Shown here piece by piece: positions 20,615 to 30,842 of a stretch of 64,000 nt of DNA (its first letter is position 1; every line of letters begins with the position of its first letter). The stretch comes from Buttiauxella agrestis ATCC 33320 (GTDB taxonomy: Bacteria; Pseudomonadota; Gammaproteobacteria; Enterobacterales; Enterobacteriaceae). The notes under the pieces are model-generated. The model had not been told where the DNA came from, made no database searches, and saw only the letters and a program-made list of their open reading frames with translations. The translations under genes were made by a program, and so were the position numbers. The stretch covers positions 1 to 64,000 of the forward strand of contig NZ_JMPI01000006.1 in the NCBI RefSeq assembly GCF_000735355.1, given 5' to 3'.

Positions 20615-23446
20615 CTATTTCAATTTCAGCAAAGGCTTGAGGAAACGAGCGGTATGTGACGTTTCGCACTCTGCGACAGTTTCTGGCGTACCGGAAACGA
20701 GAATTTCGCCGCCGCCGCTACCGCCTTCTGGGCCAAGGTCAACAATCCAGTCTGCGGTTTTAATCACATCCAGATTATGCTCGATAACCACAATGGTGTT
20801 GCCCTGATCGCGCAACTGGTGCAGAACTTCCAGCAATTGCTGAATATCTGCAAAGTGCAGGCCAGTCGTCGGCTCATCGAGGATATACAGCGTTTGTCCG
20901 GTGCCGCGTTTAGAAAGCTCACGCGCCAGTTTTACACGTTGTGCTTCACCGCCCGACAGCGTGGTCGCAGACTGACCCAGGCGAATGTAAGACAGGCCCA
21001 CGTCGATTAACGTTTGCAGCTTACGCGCCAGCGCAGGTACGGCATCAAAGAATTCACGAGCGTCTTCAATGGTCATATCCAACACTTCGTGGATGCTTTT
21101 GCCTTTGTACTTAATTTCCAGCGTTTCGCGGTTGTATCGCTTGCCACGGCATTGGTCGCACGGCACGTAAATATCCGGCAGGAAGTGCATCTCAACTTTG
21201 ATAACGCCATCGCCCTGGCACGCTTCACAACGCCCACCACGCACGTTAAAGCTAAAACGCCCCGGCGTATAACCCCGCGCACGGGATTCCGGCACGCCCG
21301 CAAACAGCTCGCGCACTGGCGTAAACACGCCGGTGTAAGTTGCCGGGTTTGAACGCGGTGTACGTCCAATCGGACTTTGGTCGATATCAATAACTTTGTC
21401 GAAATGCTCCAGACCATGAACGTCGCGGTACGGCGCAGGTTCTGCAAGCGTTGCACCGTTCAATTGGGTTTGAGCAATCGGGAAAAGCGTATCGTTAATC
21501 AGCGTCGATTTACCGGAACCTGAAACCCCGGTCACGCAGGTAAACAAACCCACGGGCAGCGTCAACGTCACATCTTTCAGGTTGTTGCCCTTCGCGCCAA
21601 CCAGCTTCAACACCTTCTCAGGATCGGCCGGAACGCGGTTTTTCGGCAGCGCAATTTCACGCTTACCGCTGAGGAACTGCCCGGTCAGTGATTCTGGCGC
21701 GTCGATAATATCCTGCATCGTGCCTTCAGCAACGACATGGCCGCCGTGAACACCTGCACCAGGGCCGATATCAATAATATGGTCTGCGGCACGGATCGCA
21801 TCTTCGTCGTGCTCGACCACAATCACGGTATTCCCGAGGTCGCGCAGGTGAATCAGCGTTTCCAGCAGGCGCTCGTTGTCGCGCTGATGCAGGCCAATTG
21901 ACGGCTCATCGAGCACATACATCACGCCCACAAGACCCGCGCCAATCTGGCTTGCCAGACGAATACGCTGCGCTTCACCGCCGGAAAGTGTCTCGGCGGA
22001 ACGGGAAAGCGAGAGGTAATTCAGGCCGACATTCACCAGGAATTTCAGGCGATCGCCAATCTCTTTCAAGATTTTTTCAGCGATTTGCGCACGTTGCCCA
22101 CTCAGCTTCATGTTGTGGAAGAATTCCATCGCATGACCAATGCTCATGTCAGAGATCGTTGGCAGCGGCGTGTTTTCAACAAACACATGGCGTGCTTCAC
22201 GGCGCAGACGCGTACCTTCGCAGCTTGCACATGAACGGTTGCTGATAAATTTCGCCAGTTCTTCCCGCACCGCGGAAGACTCGGTTTCTTTATAGCGACG
22301 TTCCATATTATGCAGAACGCCTTCAAACGGATGGCGGCGCACAGACGTATCGCCACGGTCGTTTATATATTTGAACTCAATGCTTTCTTTACCAGAGCCG
22401 TTAAGCACCACGTTTTTCACGCTGGCGCTCAGTTCATTCCATGGTGTTTCGACATCGAATTTATAATGCTCCGCAAGCGAGCGCATCATGGTGAAGTAGT
22501 AGAAATTACGGCGATCCCAGCCACGAATCGCGCCGCCGGCAAGGGAAAGCTCGCCGTTTTGTACTACACGCTCCGGGTCGAAATATTGCTGCACGCCAAG
22601 CCCGTCACAGGTTGGGCAGGCACCGGCTGGGTTGTTGAACGAGAACAGACGTGGTTCCAGCTCGCGCATGCTGTAGCCGCAAATCGGGCAGGCGAAGTTT
22701 GCCGAGAACAGCAACTCTTCTGCTTTTTCATCGTCCATATCGGCGACAACCGCAGAACCGCCGGATAAATCCAGCGCGGTTTCAAAGGATTCCGCCAGAC
22801 GCTGCGCGATATCTTCGCGCACTTTGAAACGGTCAACGACCACTTCAATGGTATGTTTTTTCTGTAATTCTAATTTTGGTGGATCGGAGAGATCGCACAC
22901 TTCGCCGTCGATCCTGGCGCGGATGTAACCCTGGCTTGCGAGGTTTTCCAGCGTTTTAGTGTGCTCGCCTTTCCTGTCTTTAATGATGGGGGCAAGCAGC
23001 ATCAGGCGTTTGCCTTCCGGCTGCGCTAAAACGTTATCGACCATCTGGCTGACGGTTTGCGCCGCCAGCGGCACGTTGTGATCCGGGCAGCGCGGCTCAC
23101 CCACGCGGGCATACAGCAGGCGCAGGTAATCATGAATTTCTGTAATAGTGCCGACGGTTGAACGCGGGTTGTGCGAGGTGGATTTCTGCTCGATAGAAAT
23201 CGCAGGCGACAAGCCTTCAATGTGGTCGACATCTGGCTTTTCCATCAACGACAGGAACTGACGCGCATAGGCGGAGAGGGACTCAACGTAACGACGTTGC
23301 CCCTCGGCGTATAAGGTGTCGAAAGCCAGTGAGGATTTGCCAGAACCCGAAAGCCCAGTCACGACAATCAGCTTGTCGCGCGGAATAACGAGGTTAATAT
23401 TTTTGAGATTGTGGGTGCGGGCGCCCCGAACTTCGATCTTATCCAT
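20615..23446 (-). CDS. uvrA: Excinuclease ABC subunit UvrA
   Basis: Damage-sensing ATPase of nucleotide excision repair that loads UvrB onto lesions. 943 residues (940 in E. coli). It has two ABC ATPase modules: Walker A motifs [13 protein letters not shown] (near residue 31) and [13 protein letters not shown] (near 640), with signatures [14 protein letters not shown] and [14 protein letters not shown]. The zinc modules are [14 protein letters not shown]...CPTC and [16 protein letters not shown]...CDQC. The C-terminus FLKPLLKLK is slightly longer than that of E. coli. A LexA box lies between it and the divergent ssb. Confidence 0.97.
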   Translation of the reverse strand: MDKIEVRGARTHNLKNINLVIPRDKLIVVTGLSGSGKSSLAFDTLYAEGQRRYVESLSAYARQFLSLMEKPDVDHIEGLSPAISIEQKSTSHNPRSTVGTITEIHDYLRLLYARVGEPRCPDHNVPLAAQTVSQMVDNVLAQPEGKRLMLLAPIIKDRKGEHTKTLENLASQGYIRARIDGEVCDLSDPPKLELQKKHTIEVVVDRFKVREDIAQRLAESFETALDLSGGSAVVADMDDEKAEELLFSANFACPICGYSMRELEPRLFSFNNPAGACPTCDGLGVQQYFDPERVVQNGELSLAGGAIRGWDRRNFYYFTMMRSLAEHYKFDVETPWNELSASVKNVVLNGSGKESIEFKYINDRGDTSVRRHPFEGVLHNMERRYKETESSAVREELAKFISNRSCASCEGTRLRREARHVFVENTPLPTISDMSIGHAMEFFHNMKLSGQRAQIAEKILKEIGDRLKFLVNVGLNYLSLSRSAETLSGGEAQRIRLASQIGAGLVGVMYVLDEPSIGLHQRDNERLLETLIHLRDLGNTVIVVEHDEDAIRAADHIIDIGPGAGVHGGHVVAEGTMQDIIDAPESLTGQFLSGKREIALPKNRVPADPEKVLKLVGAKGNNLKDVTLTLPVGLFTCVTGVSGSGKSTLINDTLFPIAQTQLNGATLAEPAPYRDVHGLEHFDKVIDIDQSPIGRTPRSNPATYTGVFTPVRELFAGVPESRARGYTPGRFSFNVRGGRCEACQGDGVIKVEMHFLPDIYVPCDQCRGKRYNRETLEIKYKGKSIHEVLDMTIEDAREFFDAVPALARKLQTLIDVGLSYIRLGQSATTLSGGEAQRVKLARELSKRGTGQTLYILDEPTTGLHFADIQQLLEVLHQLRDQGNTIVVIEHNLDVIKTADWIVDLGPEGGSGGGEILVSGTPETVAECETSHTARFLKPLLKLK

Positions 23447-23532
23447 TCACCTTTCCCGGTTTAAACGCTTTTTGCCAGGCCGCACAGGAGGCCGCCGACG
23501 ATCACAAACGGCTAATTATGACACAATAAAAC

Positions 23533-23548
23533 CTGAATGGATATCCAG
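23533..23548. promoter_or_regulatory. LexA box between uvrA and ssb
   Basis: CTGAATGGATATCCAG fits CTG-N10-CAG and resembles the E. coli uvrA operator. It lies 87 bases upstream of uvrA and about 125 bases upstream of ssb, so it can control either or both. Confidence 0.88.
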
Positions 23549-23673
23549 TGCTTTAATGCAATAATGTATATCCTTCCGACATTCTGGAATGCATCCCGCA
23601 GCTATAAAGATTAGGGGTGGCGTGGTAGAATCGAGGGTTTACACTATTAATAAACGTTTCAGGAGACACGATC

Positions 23674-24210
23674 ATGGCCAGCAGAGGCGTAAACAAGGTG
23701 ATTCTCGTCGGGAATCTGGGTCAAGACCCGGAAGTACGCTACATGCCAAATGGTGGCGCAGTTGCCAACATTACTCTGGCCACGTCAGAGTCCTGGCGCG
23801 ATAAGCAAACCGGCGAAACTAAAGAAAAAACTGAATGGCACCGTGTTGTGCTGTTCGGAAAACTGGCAGAAGTTGCAGGCGAATACCTGCGTAAAGGCTC
23901 CCAGGTTTATATCGAAGGCGCATTGCAGACGCGTAAATGGACCGACCAGGCTGGCGTTGAAAAATACACTACCGAAGTCGTGGTTAACGTGGGTGGCACC
24001 ATGCAAATGTTGGGCGGCCGTGCAGCGGGCGGTGCTCCTGCCGGCGGTGGCGCGCCAGGCCAGCAGCAAGGTAGTTGGGGTCAGCCTCAGCAACCACAGC
24101 AGGGTGGCAACCAGTTCAGCGGCGGCGCGCAATCTCGTCCGCAGCAGAGCGCTCCAGCGCCATCTAACAATGAACCACCAATGGACTTCGATGACGATAT
24201 TCCATTCTAA
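23674..24210 (+). CDS. ssb: Single-stranded DNA-binding protein Ssb
   Basis: Essential tetrameric protein that coats single-stranded DNA in replication, recombination and repair. 178 residues, as in E. coli. The OB fold covers about residues 1-112 ([46 protein letters not shown]). It is followed by a Gly/Gln/Pro-rich linker and the protein-interaction tail DFDDDIPF. The start at 23674 has AGGAGA upstream. A strong terminator follows. Confidence 0.98.
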   Translation: MASRGVNKVILVGNLGQDPEVRYMPNGGAVANITLATSESWRDKQTGETKEKTEWHRVVLFGKLAEVAGEYLRKGSQVYIEGALQTRKWTDQAGVEKYTTEVVVNVGGTMQMLGGRAAGGAPAGGGAPGQQQGSWGQPQQPQQGGNQFSGGAQSRPQQSAPAPSNNEPPMDFDDDIPF

Positions 24211-24241
24211 GATCATTCGTTAGACTGAGTGCATTATAAGG

Positions 24242-24275
24242 CCCGCGGATATTGATAATATCCGCGGGTTTTTTT
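24242..24275 (+). terminator. ssb rho-independent terminator
   Basis: 12-bp stem CCCGCGGATATT / AATATCCGCGGG with a 3-base loop, followed by seven T residues. Confidence 0.94.
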
Positions 24276-24411
24276 ATCCGGCCAGATTAAATTAACTATT
24301 AATAATCCGAATGTATTGCTCCGCGTCATAAGTATTCCTGCTTGCATTAAAATGTTATCAAGCTAAGTTGTTTATGCAAACACAACACTGATAACTCCAC
24401 CGGAGAGCAGC

Positions 24412-25590
24412 ATGACGGATTTCGTAATTCCAGAAATAAAAGCATCAGAAGATGAGATGATTGCAATACGTCATTATCTGCATGCAAACCCAGAATTAAG
24501 TCTTGAAGAGTTTAAAACCAGCGATTTAGTGGCAAAACAACTTGAATCCTGGGGATATAAAGTCACGCGAGGAATTGGCACTACTGGGGTTGTGGGTTCT
24601 TTGAAAAAAGGGGATTCGAATAAATCTATTGGTCTGCGGGCTGATATGGACGCACTCCCTATTTTTGAAGAAACGAATTTACCCTGGGCCAGCACCGTGG
24701 CCGGGAAAATGCACGCCTGCGGCCACGACGGGCACACCACTATTTTATTGGCGGCTGCAAAATATATTGCTTCCGAATCCTGCGAATTTAACGGCACAGT
24801 CCATCTCATTTTCCAGCCAGCCGAAGAAGCCATTGGCGGCGCGGACTTAATGATTAAAGAGGGATTGTTCGAGCGTTTCCCATGCGACCGTGTCTTTGCC
24901 CTGCACAATATGCCAGGCTTGCCGACCGGAAAACTAGGTTTCTACTCAGGCAACTTTATGGCCTCGGCAGACACCGTAAAAATCACCATCAAAGGCTATG
25001 GCGGCCATGGTGCTTATCCGCAACGTACCGTTGACCCCATCGTGACGGGCGCGGCGCTAATCACCGCATTGCAAACCATTGTCTCCCGCAATGTCACACC
25101 AGGCGAAACCGCCATTGTTACCGTTGGAACCTTCCAGTCGGGCATTGCCTCCAACGTAATTCCCGACAGCGCGGTAATGGAATTAACCGTGCGCGCCATG
25201 AAACCAGAAATTCGCGACCTGCTGATAAAAAGAATTGAAGAGTTAGCCGACTTCACGGCGAAAAGCTTTGGTGCCAGCTGCGACGTGGAAGTTTACGACT
25301 CCTATCCCGTCTTGATTAACGACGATGAACAAACGGCCTTTGCCCGTGAGCTGGCTGTCGAGTTTTTTGGTAAAGATGCGGTGCTCGATACGGTGCTTCC
25401 ATCCACCGGCAGCGAAGATTTTGCCTTTATGCTGCAAGAAAGACCGGGCAGTTATTTCTTATTAGGCAATGGCGAAAAAGGGGAAAAAGGCGGCTGCATG
25501 GTACATAACCCGGGTTATGACTTTAACGATGCGATTATTTCCACCGGCGCCTCATTCTTTTCCCGTTTAGTACAAACTTACTGTCGTTAA
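24412..25590 (+). CDS. M20D family amidohydrolase (hippurate / N-acyl-amino-acid hydrolase type)
   Basis: 392-residue cytoplasmic metallohydrolase expected to split an N-acyl or aromatic acyl group from an amino acid. The M20D metal and catalytic motifs are clear: LRADMDALPI, HACGHDGHTT (Cys103, His105), QPAEE (Glu138/139) and ALHNMPG. The lid domain has GYGGHGAYPQ. The C-terminal ligand block is PSTGSEDFAFMLQ, and HNPGYDFND follows. There is no signal peptide. A periplasmic amino-acid-binding protein follows after 15 bases, so the pair probably handles uptake and hydrolysis of one compound. The exact acyl group cannot be read from sequence. It is absent from the E. coli ssb-yjcB gap. Confidence 0.88.
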   Translation: MTDFVIPEIKASEDEMIAIRHYLHANPELSLEEFKTSDLVAKQLESWGYKVTRGIGTTGVVGSLKKGDSNKSIGLRADMDALPIFEETNLPWASTVAGKMHACGHDGHTTILLAAAKYIASESCEFNGTVHLIFQPAEEAIGGADLMIKEGLFERFPCDRVFALHNMPGLPTGKLGFYSGNFMASADTVKITIKGYGGHGAYPQRTVDPIVTGAALITALQTIVSRNVTPGETAIVTVGTFQSGIASNVIPDSAVMELTVRAMKPEIRDLLIKRIEELADFTAKSFGASCDVEVYDSYPVLINDDEQTAFARELAVEFFGKDAVLDTVLPSTGSEDFAFMLQERPGSYFLLGNGEKGEKGGCMVHNPGYDFNDAIISTGASFFSRLVQTYCR

Positions 25591-25605
25591 TATCCAGGAG
25601 CTAAC

Positions 25606-26382
25606 ATGAAAAAATATATTCTGCCATTAATTGCTCTGCTGGCGACAAGCTCGGTATTTGCAAATAATATTAAAGAAATACGCTTTGGCGTCGATCCTAC
25701 ATTCGCTCCCTTTGAGTCAAAAGATACCGCGGGGAAAGTCGTCGGGTTTGATATTGATTTAGGTAATGCTATTTGTGAAAAACTTCAGGCTAAATGTGTA
25801 TGGGTAGAAAATAACTTTGATGCCATTATTCCCGCGCTGCAAGCCAGAAAGTTTGATGCCATTCTTTCCGGCATGTACATGACGGAAAAACGCAAAGAAC
25901 AAATCGCCTTTACCGATAAAATATATAACGGCCCGGTCTTTTTAGTCGCACATAAAAATAATCCCATCAAACCGGAAATTGATCAGCTGAAAGGTAAAAC
26001 CATCGGCGTTGAGCAAGGCTCTGCCCAGGAAACTTACGCGAATAAAAACTGGCGCAGTGCCGGGGTTAACGTGGTGGCTTATCAGGGGGCTGATTTAGTG
26101 GTGCAGGATTTAGAGTCCGGACGCATCGACGCGGCAGTGCTTTCCGGGGTGATGGCGGAATATAGCTTCCTGAACAAACCGCAGGGCAAAGATTTTGCTA
26201 TGGTCGGCAAAGCATTACAGGACCCGGAATTATTTGGGGCGGGCGCGGCGATTGGTCTGCGTAAAGATGATGCGCAATTACGCGAAGCGCTAAATGGCGC
26301 GATAAGCCAGATTATTGCGGATGGCACGTATAAAAAGCTCGCCTCTAAATACTTTAGTTTCGACATCTATTCCGGGACGTAA
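25606..26382 (+). CDS. Periplasmic lysine/arginine/ornithine- or histidine-binding type protein
   Basis: 258 residues with a signal peptide (MKKYILPLIALLATSSVFA). It is a family 3 solute-binding protein like ArgT/HisJ: EIRFGVDPTFAPFESKDTAGKVVGFDIDLGNAICEKL, FDAIIPALQARKFDAILSGMYMTEKRKEQIAFT and the C-terminal lobe DAVVLSG-like (DAAVLSGVMAEYSF). No permease or ATPase gene is adjacent, so it probably borrows the permease of another importer, as ArgT does with HisQMP. It is transcribed with the M20 hydrolase gene and ends at a clear terminator. Confidence 0.85.
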   Translation: MKKYILPLIALLATSSVFANNIKEIRFGVDPTFAPFESKDTAGKVVGFDIDLGNAICEKLQAKCVWVENNFDAIIPALQARKFDAILSGMYMTEKRKEQIAFTDKIYNGPVFLVAHKNNPIKPEIDQLKGKTIGVEQGSAQETYANKNWRSAGVNVVAYQGADLVVQDLESGRIDAAVLSGVMAEYSFLNKPQGKDFAMVGKALQDPELFGAGAAIGLRKDDAQLREALNGAISQIIADGTYKKLASKYFSFDIYSGT

Positions 26383-26392
26383 TTTCAGTACC

Positions 26393-26423
26393 GCACCAGG
26401 CGCAAACTGGCCTGGTGCTTTTC
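26393..26423 (+). terminator. Terminator of the hydrolase/binding-protein operon
   Basis: 9-bp stem GCACCAGGC / GCCTGGTGC with an 8-base loop, followed by TTTTCTTC. Confidence 0.88.
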
Positions 26424-26531
26424 TTCAGCCGCTCTGTTGCGCGCTAAAAAATAGTCTAAAAATCGTACGTCATTAAACAATTCAAAAACAACATCTTAAC
26501 CTTTAATCTTCATTTGAAACTCCTTCCAGCT

Positions 26532-26547
26532 TGTCGAGCTGATCACA
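26532..26547. promoter_or_regulatory. Candidate CRP site upstream of the FGGY kinase cluster
   Basis: TGTCGAGCTGATCACA matches eight of the ten conserved bases of TGTGA-N6-TCACA, with a perfect right half. It lies 82 bases before the kinase start codon, a normal distance for catabolite activation of a sugar cluster. No LacI-type operator could be fixed by eye in the same 246-base gap. Confidence 0.45.
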
Positions 26548-26628
26548 AATTAAACAGTGAGCAGTTGTGTTTAACTATTCACTTAACCAATATGCTTTCT
26601 CGACGCAGTAGCCGATGAGAGCACAAAA

Positions 26629-28224
26629 ATGACGAAATTATTTGTTGGCGTTGATGTGGGTTCCGCAAGTGTCAGAGCCGGAATTTACACGATGGAAGGC
26701 ACCCGCCTGGCATTTTCTGTTCGTCCCATCCAGCAGTTTCACTACCAGACTAACCGAGTCGAACAATCCTCCAGTGATATCTGGCAGCAGGTGTGCACCA
26801 CGGTGCGCGAGGCAATAAGCCTTGCCGGTGTGCAACCACAGCAAGTGGTCTCGATTGGATTTGACGCGACATGTTCACTGGTGGCGGTGGGCGAACGCGG
26901 GCAGCCGGTGGCGGTAGGCGAGGAAGGTGATGCTGACCACGACATCGTGATGTGGATGGATCACCGTGCAGGCGAAGAAACTCAACGTATCAACGCCACG
27001 AATGATTCCGCGCTGCAATACGTCGGTGGACAGGTCAGCATTGAGATGGAATTGCCTAAAATCCTGTGGCTGAAAAACCATTTTCCTGAGCGTTATGCCT
27101 CCATCTGGCGGTTCTTCGACTTAGCCGATTACCTGGTATGGCGTGCCACGGGTGTGGATGCGGCAGGCGTTTGTACGCTGACATGCAAATGGAACTATCT
27201 GGCGCATGAAGAACGGTTTAGCCAGAGTTTGCTGGAGTCCGTCGAATTAGCGGATTTGGTGAATAAAATCCCACCGAGCATTATTCAAGTGGGGCAGCCA
27301 GTGGGCACTCTACGCACTGATGTGGCCGCGCAGTTAGGCTTAACGCCTGATGTCGTTGTCGCCAGCGGTTTGATTGACGCCCACGCGGGCGGCCTGGCAT
27401 TAGTCGCGGCGGCTCCTGAAGCTAATCTTGCGATTATCAGCGGCACCTCGAATTGCCACATGATTGTCAGCAAAGAGGCGAAATCGGTGCCTGGCGTTTG
27501 GGGACCTTATTTTGCCGCGATGTACCCAGGCTGGTGGCTCAACGAAGGCGGTCAAAGTGCTGCCGGGGCGCTGGTGGACTGGGCATTGATGCAAAGCGAC
27601 GCCTGGCCTGCATTAAAAAATGAAGCCGACGCGCTGGGCTGTAGCGTTTACCAAATCCTGAACCAATGGGTCGCGCAACTCGAATCCTGCGAAAAATACC
27701 CTACCAGCCAACTCCATATTTTGGCGGACCACCACGGCAACCGCTCACCACGATCCGACGCTAACGCCCGTGGCATGATCGCCGGGCTGACGCTCGAAAA
27801 AGGCCAGCCTCAGCTTGCGCGCCTATACCTCGCCACGCTGCAAGCCATTGCTTACGGCACGCGCCACATCATCGACACCATGGAACACAACGGCCAGCGC
27901 ATTGACTCGATAACCCTGTGCGGCGGCGCGACTAAAAATCCGCTCTGGCTGCGCGAATACGCCAACGTCACCGGGCGCGCCATCCATCTGGTTGAAGAAG
28001 AAGATGCCGTTACGCTTGGGGCGGCACTTAATGGCGCTGTTGCCTGCAAGGCATTCAGCAGTTTTTCAACGGCGGCTGGTGCCATGGTCAGGCGCGATAA
28101 AACCATTGAGCCCGACGCTGTACACCGTGCATTCCACGACGCGAAATATCAGGTTTACCTGCAAATGTACCAGGACCAGCAGCGCTATCAGGCTGTGATG
28201 CAGCAAACCCTCGTGGCCCCTTAA
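26629..28224 (+). CDS. FGGY family carbohydrate kinase (ribulokinase-like)
   Basis: 531-residue cytoplasmic kinase of the FGGY family, closest in pattern to the pentulose/ribulokinase branch. The first ATP/sugar motif is FVGVDVGSASVRAGIY (residues 5-20), and a conserved FDATCSLVAV block follows. The catalytic base is Asp250 in SGLIDAHAGG, and the ATP-binding motif is SGTSNCHM. The C-terminal signature is ITLCGGATKNPLWLREYANVTGRAIHLVEEEDAVTLGAAL. The substrate is probably a ketopentose or a related ketose but cannot be named. First gene of a cluster of eight codirectional genes; the isomerase follows after 21 bases. Confidence 0.85.
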   Translation: MTKLFVGVDVGSASVRAGIYTMEGTRLAFSVRPIQQFHYQTNRVEQSSSDIWQQVCTTVREAISLAGVQPQQVVSIGFDATCSLVAVGERGQPVAVGEEGDADHDIVMWMDHRAGEETQRINATNDSALQYVGGQVSIEMELPKILWLKNHFPERYASIWRFFDLADYLVWRATGVDAAGVCTLTCKWNYLAHEERFSQSLLESVELADLVNKIPPSIIQVGQPVGTLRTDVAAQLGLTPDVVVASGLIDAHAGGLALVAAAPEANLAIISGTSNCHMIVSKEAKSVPGVWGPYFAAMYPGWWLNEGGQSAAGALVDWALMQSDAWPALKNEADALGCSVYQILNQWVAQLESCEKYPTSQLHILADHHGNRSPRSDANARGMIAGLTLEKGQPQLARLYLATLQAIAYGTRHIIDTMEHNGQRIDSITLCGGATKNPLWLREYANVTGRAIHLVEEEDAVTLGAALNGAVACKAFSSFSTAAGAMVRRDKTIEPDAVHRAFHDAKYQVYLQMYQDQQRYQAVMQQTLVAP

Positions 28225-28245
28225 TTACATAAAAGGAAAAAGAAA

Positions 28246-29892
28246 GTGCTTACACAAACTCTGCCTTCTGTGTCGCAAAAAATCACTGCGGGTAACAATG
28301 AAATCCTGATGGTGACCAATGCAGATTTACGCGAATCAGCGAACCTCGCCTGCTGGCCGGTACAACAAAAATACGAAGCGAAATTGCACGATGCCCTGAG
28401 TTCGCTGGGTTACAGCATGAAGCGCGCTCATCCGATAGATGAAGAACGTGGCCACGGGTTTATCAGCAGCCAGCGCCAGGGCAGCTCGCTGTTCGCTCAA
28501 ATTGACGAAAACGCGCCGGTGATAGTGCTGCTGACCGCCTGGCAATATTCTCATCACGTTGCACCTTCGTTGGTTCATCACAAAGGGCCGGTTTTGCTAC
28601 TGGCAAACTTTGACGGCACGTGGCCCGGTCTGGTGGGCATGCTCTGTCTGGCGGGATCGCTGACCAGCCTCGGGAAATCGTACTCGCGTTTGTGGTCAGA
28701 AAATTTTGATGACGACCTGTTCGTCAATGGCCTGCAAACCTGGTTGCGCTATGGTTCTTTGCAGCACTCTACCGGCTACCTGCAAGAGATAGCACCGACC
28801 CACCCGGTGATGGCGACGCAAGCCGGGGCAATGGGGCGAAATGCCGGTGAATTTATCCTGAAAAACAAAGAGATCCTCGGCCTGTTCGACACCTTCTGTA
28901 TGGGGATGATTAACGGCGTATTCCCGCAGCAGGCGATGGTGAATATCGGCATGCCAATCGAATCCCTTTCGCAATCGGCGCTGCTGGTGGAAATGGCAAA
29001 AGTGCCTGATGACCTGCGTGAAACGTGCCTGGCCTGGTATCAGGAACGCGGCATGAAATTCCAGTTTGGTGAAAACAGCCGCGAAGAACTGACCCGCGAA
29101 CAAGTTAAAGAGCAGTGCGCCATGATGATTGCGATGGCGCGATTTGTGCAGCGTTTTGGTCTCTCTGCGGTGGGCGTACAATACCAGCAAGGCCTGAAAG
29201 ATAGCTGCGCGGCTTCTGATTTTGCCGAAGGTGCGATTGGCTCAACCGAGCGTTTCCCTATCCCGGACGAGCAGGGAAATATCATCAACGAAGGCCAGCC
29301 GATCCCGTGTATCAACGAAGTGGATATGGGTACCGCCATCCCGCAAACCATGCTGTGGCGCTTGCTGACCTCCTTCTCCTTACCTGCCGAAACTACGCTG
29401 CACGACATCCGCTGGGGCAGCGTTTATCAGGATACATTTTACTGGGATCTGGAAATTTCTGGCGCCGTACCGTTCGAACACCTGAAAGGGGGAATTGCCG
29501 GGGCGACAGGTTATCGCCAGCCAGCGATGTACTTCCCTTATGGCGGCTCCACCATTAGCGGCCAGGGCAAAGCCGGGCGCTTTATCTGGGCGCGTGCGCA
29601 CTACGAAGGGACTGACGTCATCATGCATATTGGCACCGGGCATGCGGTGGAATTACCGGCCGACGAGTTCGAACGCCGTCGCCGTGCGACCTGCTACGAA
29701 TGGCCTTTGCTTAACGCCGTGTTGGATGGTGTTGGGCGCGACGACCTGATGGCAGGCCATCAAAGTAACCACCTGACGGTGGCGTATGTTCCAGAAAATG
29801 AACTGCAAACGGTTTTGCAGGCCTTCGTTGCTCAGTCGCTGACCCAGGGTATTCGGGTTCACGTTGCCGGTGACGCAATTCGGTTGTTGTAA
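28246..29892 (+). CDS. FucI/AraA-like sugar isomerase family protein
   Basis: 548 residues starting at GTG 28246 with AAAAGGA upstream. The sequence has the organisation of L-fucose/L-arabinose isomerase-type proteins: an N-terminal NAD-like fold with repeated hydrophobic strands, and a C-terminal half holding INEVDMGTAIPQTMLWRLLTSF, where a Glu/Asp pair fits the metal site, and a late HIGTGHAVELP with a possible His ligand. It probably interconverts an aldose and a ketose for the kinase encoded before it. I am confident of the broad family but not of the substrate. It is not an obvious orthologue of E. coli FucI, AraA or RhaA. The DapA-like gene follows after 12 bases. Confidence 0.62.
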   Translation: MLTQTLPSVSQKITAGNNEILMVTNADLRESANLACWPVQQKYEAKLHDALSSLGYSMKRAHPIDEERGHGFISSQRQGSSLFAQIDENAPVIVLLTAWQYSHHVAPSLVHHKGPVLLLANFDGTWPGLVGMLCLAGSLTSLGKSYSRLWSENFDDDLFVNGLQTWLRYGSLQHSTGYLQEIAPTHPVMATQAGAMGRNAGEFILKNKEILGLFDTFCMGMINGVFPQQAMVNIGMPIESLSQSALLVEMAKVPDDLRETCLAWYQERGMKFQFGENSREELTREQVKEQCAMMIAMARFVQRFGLSAVGVQYQQGLKDSCAASDFAEGAIGSTERFPIPDEQGNIINEGQPIPCINEVDMGTAIPQTMLWRLLTSFSLPAETTLHDIRWGSVYQDTFYWDLEISGAVPFEHLKGGIAGATGYRQPAMYFPYGGSTISGQGKAGRFIWARAHYEGTDVIMHIGTGHAVELPADEFERRRRATCYEWPLLNAVLDGVGRDDLMAGHQSNHLTVAYVPENELQTVLQAFVAQSLTQGIRVHVAGDAIRLL

Positions 29893-29904
29893 GAGGACGA
29901 GTGG

Positions 29905-30831
29905 ATGAACGAGCAAAAATACCGTGGTATCTGGCCGGTGATGTTAACGCCATTTACCGAACAAAAAGAGATCGACTGGACATCGCTGGAACGCTTAATC
30001 GAGTGGTATCTGTCGGCTGGCGTGCATGGCTTATTCGCCGATTGCCAGTCGAGTGAAATGTTCTTTTTAAGCGACGAAGAATCTCTCGAACTGGTGAAAT
30101 TCGTCGTGAAGTGCGTGAAAGGCCGCGTGCCGGTGGTGGCTTCCGGCCATACCGCCAACGCCTTCAATCACCAGCGTGAGCAGTTGATTAAGATGTCTGA
30201 TACCGGCGTGGACGCGGTGATTCTCATCAGTAACCGCCTGGCATTGGCCGGAGAAAACGACGCACTGGCGCTGGAAAATCTGCAGCGCCTGACTTTAGAT
30301 GTGCCAAAGCATGTCGATCTCGGTATTTACGAATGTCCGTTCCCTTATAAGCGTTTGTTGAGTGAAGAAACCGTGGCGTGGTGTGCGCAAAGCGGTCGCT
30401 ACACCTTTATCAAAGACACTTGTTGCAGCTTGCCGATGATCAAGCGCCGCCTGGCATTAACCAAAGGTAGCCGCCTGCATCTGGCAAACGCGAATAGTCA
30501 GACGCTGCTTTCATCGCTGCAAGAAGGTTGCCAGGCCTACAGCGGCGTGATGGCGAACTTCCATCCTGAGCTGTATGTCTGGCTGTACGAAAACTTCCAG
30601 ACACAGCCAGAAAAGGCCCAACGCCTGGCGGATTACCTCTCTACGGCGGCGCTGGCAGAAAACCTGGATTACCCGGTTTGTGCGAAATCTTTCCAGCAGC
30701 AAATTGGTAATTTCTCAACTCATACCTGCCGGGTTCGCAGCAGCCAGGGCTATCGTGAAACCTTCTTCCCACAGGCTATCGACAGCATGGTGCAGTTGGG
30801 GCGCGATATTCAGAAAACGCTGGCGATATAA
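29905..30831 (+). CDS. DapA/NanA family (class I aldolase) lyase
   Basis: 308-residue TIM-barrel protein of the dihydrodipicolinate synthase/N-acetylneuraminate lyase family. It begins YRGIWPVMLTPFTEQKEIDW, the family's typical first strand. The Schiff-base lysine is Lys170 in YTFIKDTCC, and the catalytic tyrosine is Tyr142 in LGIYECPFPYKR. The usual GTTGE loop is replaced by ADCQSSE (about residues 45-51), which alters the carboxylate-binding loop and suggests an unusual 2-oxo-acid substrate. It lies between isomerase and sialidase-fold genes, with gaps of 12 and 11 bases. Members can be aldolases or dehydratases, and the reaction here is unknown. Confidence 0.82.
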   Translation: MNEQKYRGIWPVMLTPFTEQKEIDWTSLERLIEWYLSAGVHGLFADCQSSEMFFLSDEESLELVKFVVKCVKGRVPVVASGHTANAFNHQREQLIKMSDTGVDAVILISNRLALAGENDALALENLQRLTLDVPKHVDLGIYECPFPYKRLLSEETVAWCAQSGRYTFIKDTCCSLPMIKRRLALTKGSRLHLANANSQTLLSSLQEGCQAYSGVMANFHPELYVWLYENFQTQPEKAQRLADYLSTAALAENLDYPVCAKSFQQQIGNFSTHTCRVRSSQGYRETFFPQAIDSMVQLGRDIQKTLAI

Positions 30832-30842
30832 GGAGATAACCG

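Noticed and set aside
23447-23673. A second LexA box for ssb
   Set aside because: Only one CTG-N10-CAG site was found; other CTG or CAG triplets lack the spacing.
28246-29892. Isomerase-like gene as E. coli fucI, araA or rhaA orthologue
   Set aside because: The overall sequence does not follow any of these closely; only the broad isomerase pattern is shared.
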